Shown here piece by piece: positions 57,114-63,227 of a stretch of DNA of 63,227 nucleotides. How positions within the stretch are numbered: position 1 is the stretch's first letter; each line of letters starts with the position of its first letter. The DNA lies in assembly GCF_004342915.1 (NCBI RefSeq), contig NZ_SLWL01000018.1, positions 1 through 63,227 of the forward strand, read 5' to 3'. The notes beneath the pieces were generated by a model. The model had not been told where the DNA came from. It did not search any database and was given only the letters and a program-made list of their open reading frames with translations. The position numbers were made by a program, and so were the translations under genes. The stretch comes from Camelimonas lactis (GTDB lineage: Bacteria; Pseudomonadota; Alphaproteobacteria; Rhizobiales; Beijerinckiaceae).

Positions 57114-58253
57114 ATGACAGTCGCGCCGGACGAGGCACAGGCCCTGTTGAGACATGCGGCGTCGCAGTATCTGCGCGCGAACTACAGCTTCGGGCGCCGG
57201 CGGGCCATCCTTGCGGAAGGCGGTTTCTCGCCATCCGTGTGGTCAGGATTCGCATCGGACCTGGCGATTCTTGGCGCCGCGGCGCCCGGAGCTGACGGCG
57301 GCGTCGCCAACGCAATGGTCGTCATGGAAGAACTGGGCAAGGCCCTGGTTCTGGAGCCCTATCTCGAAACGGCCATCATCGGCGTTGGCCTGCTGCGCCG
57401 CCACGACGCGCCGCTGGCGCGCGATCTGCTCGCTGGCGTCCTGGCCGGCCAGGTCCGCACCGCGCTGGCCGCCTTCGACGCCTCCACCCGTTATGCCCTG
57501 GAAGACGTCGCCACGATCGCGCGCCGCAGTCACGACGGCTGGGTGATCGACGGCAAAAAGTCCGTGGTCATGGGCGCGCCCACGGCGACGCACCTGCTGG
57601 TCAGCGCCCGCACGTCGGGCGGCCAGCGCGACCGCGACGGCATCTCCCTGTTTGTGATCCCACACGGCGCCAGCGGCGTGACCTGCCACGACTACCGGCT
57701 GATCGACGGACGCGGCGCGGCGGACATCGTGCTGGAGCAGGTCCCTGTTACGGCGGACGCCCTGCTGGGCGACGCCGGCGCTGCGCTGCCGGTCCTTGAA
57801 ACGGTCATGGACGAGGCCATCGCGGCGCTTTGCGCCGAGGCGCTCGGCGTCATGCGGCGCATGCTCGACGACACCATCGCCCATACCCGGCAGCGCCGCC
57901 AGTTCGGCCAGGCGCTCGCCGGTTTCCAAAGCCTGCAACACCGCATGGTCGAGATGTTCATGGAGCTGGAGCAGTCCGCCGCCGCCGTGCAGATCCTGAC
58001 CTCCAGCCTCGACGCCGACGCAACGGAGCGCGCCAGGGCAGCCTCGGCCGCCAAGGCGACCATCGCCAGGGCAGCGCGCTTCATCGGCCAGAACGCGGTG
58101 CAGTTGCATGGCGGCATGGGCATGACCGAGGAATTGCCGCTGGGACATTACTTCCGCCGGGCGACGGTGATCGAGAACCAGTTCGGTTCGCGCGATTATC
58201 ACATCGCCCGCTATGCCCGGCTGGGACGGGACGCCGGCGGCGCGAACGCATGA
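57114..58253 (+). CDS. Acyl-CoA dehydrogenase, smaller FadE-like subunit
   Basis: A 379-residue acyl-CoA dehydrogenase-family protein with a short N-terminal domain, RRQFGQALAGFQSLQHRM in the C-terminal helical domain near residue 260, and QLHGGMGMTEELPLGHYFRR near 325. It has no YEGT-type Glu; the position reads NQFGSRDYH. This form resembles the second subunit of alpha2beta2 acyl-CoA dehydrogenases. ATG 57114 has GTGGGA before it; the frame is open far upstream but only opposite the neighbouring gene. Confidence 0.9.
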   Translation: MTVAPDEAQALLRHAASQYLRANYSFGRRRAILAEGGFSPSVWSGFASDLAILGAAAPGADGGVANAMVVMEELGKALVLEPYLETAIIGVGLLRRHDAPLARDLLAGVLAGQVRTALAAFDASTRYALEDVATIARRSHDGWVIDGKKSVVMGAPTATHLLVSARTSGGQRDRDGISLFVIPHGASGVTCHDYRLIDGRGAADIVLEQVPVTADALLGDAGAALPVLETVMDEAIAALCAEALGVMRRMLDDTIAHTRQRRQFGQALAGFQSLQHRMVEMFMELEQSAAAVQILTSSLDADATERARAASAAKATIARAARFIGQNAVQLHGGMGMTEELPLGHYFRRATVIENQFGSRDYHIARYARLGRDAGGANA

Positions 58254-58281
58254 ACCGTCGCAGACAGGAGGCGCGACGCCT

Positions 58282-59544
58282 TTAACCGCGCCGCGCGCCC
58301 TCATGCCCGCCAAACGCCGACGGACACAGGATGCCCATGAACAGCGGGCGCGCATAAAGGTCCACCACATTGGCTGGCGACGCCTCCGGGACCCACCGTC
58401 TGGCCGAAGCCGAGGCATTGATCATGCCGCTAACCATCTGGGCGGCGATGGCCGGATCGACGGGCCGGATCGACCCGTCGATGACGCCATCGGCGATCAC
58501 CCCGGCGAAATGTTCCGAAAGCTGGTGCATGGTGCGCCAGATGTGATCGGCCGCAGGCGCGGGCAGCCGGCTGCGCGCGGTCATGCGCAGCAGGGGACCA
58601 TCGGCGGACAGCTGGAACCGGACCAGCGCGGCGGTGGCCGCCGCCAGTTTCTCCCATCCGGCCGGATACACTTCTGCGAGTTGCTGCGCCCGCCGGATCA
58701 CGTCGAACGAGCGCTCAAAACACGCGACGACGAGATCATCAATATTGTCGTTGTGGTGATAGAATGAACCCCGTGTGACCTTGAGTTCCGACGAGATGCG
58801 CTCAACCGTGGCGAACCGGGCGCCCTCCTCATTGATCAGCCGCGTGGCGGCGCGCAGGAACGCGTCAGGCGACACGTCATCCGGGGCCGGGGCCGCCGCC
58901 AGCGCCGCGACCGGCGGCGGGTCCCATGCGGCGCCTGCGCCGCCAAGGCCGCGCAGCAGGATGTCGGCGGCGCGCCGGGCGGCCCGGGGGTAGCCGGTGA
59001 CCTCGTGGCGATCGATCCAGTAACGGGTCCATTGCGTCAGGGTGAACAGCAGGTGCGCCCGAGCATTCCGTTCCGCATGGGTCAGCGGCGCCGGACAGGC
59101 GCCGTCGAGCAGGTCGCGGACGCGCCGGAACGCCTGGGTGTGCCTGTCGCCAACGTCCGTCCGCCCGTCAACCAGGGTGCTGACGTCGGAGAAGGTTACA
59201 AAGTCTGGCCGCTCGCCGCGCGCGATCCCGGCGAGCCGCTGGAAAAAACCGGTGACAAAGGACGTGATTTTCTGTTCTGGCCCTCCCGCCTGCTCCGCCA
59301 CGGCCAGCAGCTCTTCAAACACCTCGACCGACCGGCCCATGCAGGCCAGCGCCAGATCGTCTTTCCTTTTGTAGTAATAGGTTACGCTGCTGGTGGACAG
59401 GCCGACGCGGCGGGCGACGTCGGCCAGGGTGACGTTACGGATGCCGCGCTGGTTGAACAGAAGGGCGGCCGCATCGAGAACGGCTTCGCGCTTGCGCATG
59501 AAACGGCGCGTCGGCCCCTCGCCAGCAACAGAACCGCCCGTCAT
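58282..59544 (-). CDS. Tandem (double) TetR-family regulator
   Basis: The 420-residue protein contains two TetR units. The first HTH is near residues 17-62 (NVTLADVARRVGLSTSSVTYYYKRKDDL). The second is near 230-275 (TVERISSELKVTRGSFYHHNDNIDDL), followed by a second ligand domain. Normal TetR proteins have about 200 residues, so this is an internal duplication or fusion. It probably works as a single-chain pseudo-dimer. Its C-terminus is homologous to the remnant at 92-235. It lies in the acyl-CoA dehydrogenase region and probably regulates it. Confidence 0.9.
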   Translation of the reverse strand: MTGGSVAGEGPTRRFMRKREAVLDAAALLFNQRGIRNVTLADVARRVGLSTSSVTYYYKRKDDLALACMGRSVEVFEELLAVAEQAGGPEQKITSFVTGFFQRLAGIARGERPDFVTFSDVSTLVDGRTDVGDRHTQAFRRVRDLLDGACPAPLTHAERNARAHLLFTLTQWTRYWIDRHEVTGYPRAARRAADILLRGLGGAGAAWDPPPVAALAAAPAPDDVSPDAFLRAATRLINEEGARFATVERISSELKVTRGSFYHHNDNIDDLVVACFERSFDVIRRAQQLAEVYPAGWEKLAAATAALVRFQLSADGPLLRMTARSRLPAPAADHIWRTMHQLSEHFAGVIADGVIDGSIRPVDPAIAAQMVSGMINASASARRWVPEASPANVVDLYARPLFMGILCPSAFGGHEGARRG

Positions 59545-60050
59545 GCCGGAACAGGCTCCAGCCCCGGAACCAGGGCGTGGAGAAACCGGCCATGGATCGC
59601 CGCGTCACAGGTCATGAAAGCGCCGGCCCTCATCACACATCCCTCGCATCCGCCAACCCCATTCACCAGCCCGGCGCCGGCGCTTTGATCCCCGTTGGCG
59701 CCATGGCCGGACCCGTCATCATTCAGGGAATCCCGAGGCCGCAGCCGACCATACACCATTTTCGAAAAATGCCAGTGATACGCGCGACGCCGGATGGATG
59801 GCGCCGCCATAGGGGTTAAATTGTCATGCACGGCAAGCCGGCGCCGGCCGGGACCGGCGAGCCGCCAGCGCGTACATCCCGTTCGATCGGCCATCGATTT
59901 ACCTTGACTGGACCGGTCGCCGGCCCGCATATGCTGGTGAAGAAGAGCCTGGCCCGTGGCATGTGGCCCGCATGCAGCCGCGTCGGCGTCGACATCCGCC
60001 ATCGGGCGATCGCCCGGCCGTACGAACAATAACACGTAGGGAGACCAAAA
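59545..60050. other. Divergent control region between double TetR and acyl-CoA dehydrogenase genes
   Basis: No gene is convincing in these 506 bp. CATTTT-CGA-AAAATG at 59757-59771 is a perfect 6-bp-arm palindrome and a candidate operator. TTGACT (59904-59909) with CATATG (59928-59933), 18 bp apart, is a possible promoter for the dehydrogenase. The palindrome GACCGGTC (59911-59918) lies between its two elements. Short open frames in this stretch show no coding character. Confidence 0.4.
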
Positions 60051-61325
60051 TTGACGAAAGCAGCATACACGCCGCGCCAGACGCCTTATTCCCTGTCGCC
60101 GGACAGCGAACTGAACGACCTTCGCATGTCGGAGCAGGCGCGGCCGCTGTTCGACCACGTCAAGCGCTTCATCCGCGACACCGTCGATCCGATGTCGGTC
60201 GAATATTACCGGCTGGACGCGACGAAGAAGGATCGCTGGGGTTTCGCCCCGGGCCAGCTTGAGTGCCTGCAGAAGGCCAAGGACCAGGCCAAGGCCGAGG
60301 GTCTGTGGAACTTCTTCCTGCCGGACGCGGAATCCGGCGTCGGCCTGAGCAACCTCGACTACGCTTACATCGCCGCCGAGCTGGGCAAGAGCCCGCTTGC
60401 TTCCGAGGTGATGAACTGCTCGGCCCCGGACACCGGCAACATGGAGGTGCTGGAGCGCGTCGGCACGCCCGAGCAGAAGAAGAAGTGGCTTGAGCCGCTC
60501 CTCAATGGCGAGATCCGCTCGGCTTACGCCATGACCGAGCCGGGCGTCGCCTCCTCCGACGCCAAAAACGTCAGCACCACCGCCGTGCTTGATGGCGACG
60601 AGTGGGTCATCAACGGCGAGAAGTTCTACATCTCCGGCGCCGGCGACCCGCGCTGCAAGATCATGATCACCATGGTCAAGACCAGCCCAGACGCGCCGCC
60701 GTCGAAGCAGCAGTCGCAGATCCTGGTGCCGATTGACGCGGAAGGCGTCGAGATCGTCGGCCCGATGCACGTGTTTGGTCATGACCATGCGCCGCGCGGC
60801 CACATGCACATCCGCTTCAACAATGTGCGCGTGCCTAAGGAGAACATCCTGCTCGGCGAAGGTCGCGGCTTCGAGATCTCGCAGGTTCGCCTTGGCCCGG
60901 GCCGCATCCACCACTGCATGCGCACCATCGGCAAGGCCGAGAAGGCGCTGGACCTGATGGTGGAGCGCGGCAACAGTCGTGAAGCTTTCGGGCAGAAGCT
61001 GGCCCTGCTCGGCGGCAACCTCGAGCACATCTCCCGCGCCCGCATCGAAATCGAGGCCATGCGCCTGATGGTGCTGAAGGCCGCCAAGGCCATGGACGTG
61101 CTCGGCAACAAGGAAGCGCGCGTCTGGGTCAGCATGGTGAAGGCCATGGTGCCGGAGAAGGCCTGCCGCATCATTGACCAGGCCATGCAGATCCACGGCG
61201 CCGCTGGCGTCTCCCAGTGGTTCCCGCTGTCCGAGCTGTACACCGATGTGCGCCACCTGCGCTTCGCTGATGGCCCGGACGAGGTGCACCACATGGTCGT
61301 CGGCCGCTACGAGATCAACATCTGA
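60051..61325 (+). CDS. Acyl-CoA dehydrogenase, ACAD10/11-like
   Basis: A 424-residue acyl-CoA dehydrogenase with AYAMTEPGVASSDAKNV in the flavin region near residue 163, a central FNNVRVPKENILLGEGRGFEI, and a C-terminal QIHGAAGVSQWFPLSELYTDVRHLRFADGPDEVH of the ACAD10/11 type. The start is TTG 60051, with AGGGAG 7 nt upstream. ACAD10/11 dehydrogenases work with a linked kinase domain in degradation of hydroxy acyl-CoAs. Here the kinase-like gene is separate, on the other strand at 61526. A terminator follows. Confidence 0.93.
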   Translation: MTKAAYTPRQTPYSLSPDSELNDLRMSEQARPLFDHVKRFIRDTVDPMSVEYYRLDATKKDRWGFAPGQLECLQKAKDQAKAEGLWNFFLPDAESGVGLSNLDYAYIAAELGKSPLASEVMNCSAPDTGNMEVLERVGTPEQKKKWLEPLLNGEIRSAYAMTEPGVASSDAKNVSTTAVLDGDEWVINGEKFYISGAGDPRCKIMITMVKTSPDAPPSKQQSQILVPIDAEGVEIVGPMHVFGHDHAPRGHMHIRFNNVRVPKENILLGEGRGFEISQVRLGPGRIHHCMRTIGKAEKALDLMVERGNSREAFGQKLALLGGNLEHISRARIEIEAMRLMVLKAAKAMDVLGNKEARVWVSMVKAMVPEKACRIIDQAMQIHGAAGVSQWFPLSELYTDVRHLRFADGPDEVHHMVVGRYEINI

Positions 61326-61368
61326 TCCAGGCCGGGCGGCGCGCCGCCTTTCGTCGATGAAGCAAGAA

Positions 61369-61396
61369 AGCCCCGGGCCAGCGCCCGGGGCTTTTT
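61369..61396 (+). terminator. Intrinsic terminator of the ACAD10/11-like gene
   Basis: A 10-bp perfect stem AGCCCCGGGC / GCCCGGGGCT with a short loop, then five T, 44 bp after the stop codon. The remaining 130 bp to the convergent gene show nothing further. Confidence 0.9.
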
Positions 61397-61525
61397 GTAT
61401 GCGTCGCCATAACAGGGTCAGCCAGAGCGCTTCCGGCGGAAAGAGGCTGCTTCCGGCCGGAAACGCTGCCAGTCAGACCAGGCCAGAACCCGTTCCGTTG
61501 AATGGATCTGGCTCCATGGCTTCAC

Positions 61526-62590
61526 TCAGAACTGCGGCGCGCGGTGGAGCAGCGCCAGCGCAACCGCTGACATGTCCTGGGCGCCGTTGACGACCTCGCG
61601 CTCGGTGGAAATGTTGCCGTCGAGCGCACGGCGGTAGACGCCCTGGGTGATCGACGCCAGACGGAACGCCGCGAACGCCAGATAGAAATTCCAGTCGTCG
61701 ATGCCGGCGCGTCCGGTGCGGCGGCAATAGGCGGCGACGTATTCCGCTTCAGTCGGGATGCCGCTCCGGGCAAAATCAACATGCTTCAGGCTGCCGAGTT
61801 CGACCGAATCGGTGTGCCACATGAAGCAGTTGAAACCGAGGTCCGCGAGCGGGTGGCCAATGGTTGACAACTCCCAGTCGAGCACCGCGATGACGCGCGG
61901 CTCCGTGGGATGGAACATGACGTTGCCGAGACGGTAGTCGCCATGGGCAATGGTTGAGGCGTCATCGGCCGGAATATGGGCCGGCAGTTCCTCCAGCAGG
62001 CGCTCCATGGCAGGGATGTCCTCGGTCTGGGCGTCCCGATACTGCTTTGTCCAGCGCTTGAGCTGACGCGCGAAGAAGCCGCCGCTGCGGCCAAAATCCC
62101 CAAGACCGACCGCGTTGTAGTCAACCTGGTGCAGCCGGGCGAGCGCGTCGTTCAGGCCATCATACACCGCTGCCCGTTCCGCCGGCGAAAGTTCCGGCAG
62201 GCTTGCGTCCCGGAACACGCGGCCATCCAGAAAATCCATGACGTAGAATTCTGTGCCGATCAGTTCCGGGTCATCGCAATAGTGGCGCATGACCGGCACC
62301 GGCACGTCGGTCTGCGCCAGGGCCTGCATGGCCCGGTGTTCGCGATCGACCTGGTGGGCGCTGGCCAGCAGCTTGCCCGGCGGCTTCTTGCGCAGCACGA
62401 AATGCCGGTCGCCATCTGCGGCTGCGGTCGACAGCAGGAACGTCGGGTTCGAGGCGCCGCCGGCAAACTGGCGCACGTTCATGTTCGCGCCGAAATTCGC
62501 AATCCGCGCCGCCAGATAGTTTTCGAGCCGTCCAGCATCAAAGCGGTGCGCCGGCGATACGTCCCGGAGCGGCAAATCATCCAGATTCAT
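61526..62590 (-). CDS. Phosphotransferase-family protein (APH fold, ACAD10/11 kinase-like)
   Basis: A 354-residue protein of the aminoglycoside-phosphotransferase fold: QFAGGASNPTFLL as glycine-rich loop near residue 43, FVLRKKPPGKLL with the ATP lysine near 70, IAHGDYRLGNVMFH as the catalytic loop (Asp in HGDYR), and VLDWELSTIGHPLADLG as the metal motif. This is the form found fused to the dehydrogenase in ACAD10/11. It may phosphorylate hydroxyacyl-CoA before dehydration; the link is inference. ATG 62590 with GGATGGAA upstream gives the family start. Confidence 0.88.
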   Translation of the reverse strand: MNLDDLPLRDVSPAHRFDAGRLENYLAARIANFGANMNVRQFAGGASNPTFLLSTAAADGDRHFVLRKKPPGKLLASAHQVDREHRAMQALAQTDVPVPVMRHYCDDPELIGTEFYVMDFLDGRVFRDASLPELSPAERAAVYDGLNDALARLHQVDYNAVGLGDFGRSGGFFARQLKRWTKQYRDAQTEDIPAMERLLEELPAHIPADDASTIAHGDYRLGNVMFHPTEPRVIAVLDWELSTIGHPLADLGFNCFMWHTDSVELGSLKHVDFARSGIPTEAEYVAAYCRRTGRAGIDDWNFYLAFAAFRLASITQGVYRRALDGNISTEREVVNGAQDMSAVALALLHRAPQF

Positions 62591-62853
62591 CGCGTTTCCA
62601 TCCCTGTCATCAAGCACTTGTGTTGGCGCGCATGCTGCACGGGCGTTCCCTGACGTCAATCCCGCAGCCTCCTTTGGGCCGGTTGTCCCCTGCGGTTGCC
62701 CGGCGCCGCCTGGCGCGGGCCACGGCGCAACTGACGCTCCGCCCTTGGGGCCGTTTCGCTTCCGCCAGCACAATTGGGATCGACAGCCCAGGCATTACTG
62801 ACCAGTTTTTTTCAGACGCGGCGAAGACCGCGCCTGCAAGGAGAGGAAACCTC

Positions 62854-63109
62854 ATGAAGTCTTCGGGGCTTCCAGCATGCCTCGCGCTTGTCGCGGGCAT
62901 ATTCTGGGCGGACGCCGCAGCGTGGGCCACGACAAAAAAATACGACACGGGCGCCAGCGACGCGGAAATCCGCATTGGCCAGACCGTCCCGATGAGCGGC
63001 CCGGCCTCCGCCTATGGGCTGATCGGCCGCGCCGAGGCCGCCTAAATCCACATGATCAATGCGCAGCAGGGCGGCGTGAACGGACGCAAGGTCAATCTGA
63101 CCCCGTATG
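62854..63109 (+). pseudogene. Truncated Liv-type substrate-binding protein gene with internal stop
   Basis: A good ribosome site (AAGGAGAGG) and ATG 62854 start a signal peptide and the beginning of a LivK-type binding protein (EIRIGQTVPMSGPASAYG). TAA at 63043-63045 ends it after 63 residues. The same frame continues beyond the stop with family sequence (HMINAQQGGVNGRKV), so the TAA is a nonsense change in a conserved region, probably in place of an aromatic codon. The family match fades near 63109 and the IS repeats begin about 20 bp later. The gene is dead twice over. Confidence 0.85.
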
Positions 63110-63131
63110 ACCTGCGAAAATCGGTCCATTC

Positions 63132-63227
63132 AGTGCGTGTTCCACGGGATGGTGGGCACTGATTCCACCGGATGATGGGCGCGCGTTCCACGCGATCATG
63201 GGCAGCATTTCCACGGCATCGTGGGCA
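63132..63227. repeat. IS21-family-type terminal repeats (right edge)
   Basis: TTCCAC begins at 63140, 63163, 63186 and 63209, exactly 23 bp apart, with GTGGGCA or ATGGGC between. The array is the inverted image of the one at 1-97 (same TGCCCACGATGCCGTGGAA unit). The tip is probably near 63132-63137. The element body lies outside the window. Confidence 0.68.

Noticed and set aside
59577-59819. An 80-codon plus-strand open frame between the double TetR and ACAD genes
   Set aside because: No ribosome site, no domain, and random-looking composition across the control region.
59541-61292. A 583-codon minus-strand open frame
   Set aside because: Antisense to the ACAD10/11-like gene and its control region; no domain seen.

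Overview
The window is 63 kb of GC-rich, gene-dense DNA. It is most likely chromosome of an alphaproteobacterium of the Hyphomicrobiales. The evidence is a BioR-type operator in front of a bioFDA operon, Liv-type amino-acid importers, AcnB, an IalB-family protein next to a YadA-type adhesin, and several acyl-CoA dehydrogenases. The genus cannot be named from the sequence. I saw no rRNA, tRNA, CRISPR array or phage.

Both edges are made of 23-bp-period repeats in mirror orientation, which look like the ends of IS21-family elements. The left copy cuts a TetR-type regulator gene, leaving only its C-terminus. The right copy cuts a Liv-type binding-protein gene that also carries an internal stop codon. 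The window is therefore probably a segment or contig lying between two IS copies.

Layout: (a) 0.1-5.5 kb holds a TetR remnant, a lone family-5 peptide-type binding protein, and the biotin operon bioF-bioD-bioA. (b) 5.9-9.4 kb holds a copper pair (DUF2946 protein and an OprC-like TonB receptor) and an IalB-family protein. (c) 9.4-15 kb holds a trimeric autotransporter with three 696-bp internal repeats, and a divergent AraC regulator. (d) acnB follows with its terminator. (e) 18.4-28.8 kb is a catabolic locus: MarR regulator, flavin reductase, HpaB-type monooxygenase, cupin and amidase, facing a DUF2848 hydrolase-like gene and a complete Liv importer. (f) 29.2-38.8 kb holds a P1B-4 metal-exporting ATPase, then a periplasmic thiol-redox and cell-wall block (DsbA-like, DsbD, TlpA fusion, two L,D-transpeptidases). 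This block surrounds a QseBC/PmrAB-like two-component system with two perfect CTTAAG-N5-CTTAAG boxes. (g) 38.9-46.1 kb holds a degenerate SRAP protein, a cobalamin riboswitch, and a TonB receptor plus ABC importer for corrinoids, ending in a small XRE regulator and a degenerate serine recombinase. (h) 46.1-62.6 kb is rich in fatty-acid or CoA-thioester catabolism: four acyl-CoA dehydrogenases, a FadH-like reductase, an APH-type kinase, TetR regulators, a NimR/NimT-like pair, a lactonase-like hydrolase and a SulP transporter.

The strongest system-level signals are the two-component system whose recognition boxes lie in front of the Dsb genes, and the uncharacterised HpaB/amidase/DUF2848/Liv catabolic locus. 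Others are the copper-receptor ligands matching the OprC site, and proteins kept in the genome after losing catalytic residues (SRAP-like and resolvase-like). Functions are assigned from recognisable motifs and context. Substrates of transporters and catabolic enzymes remain inferences.
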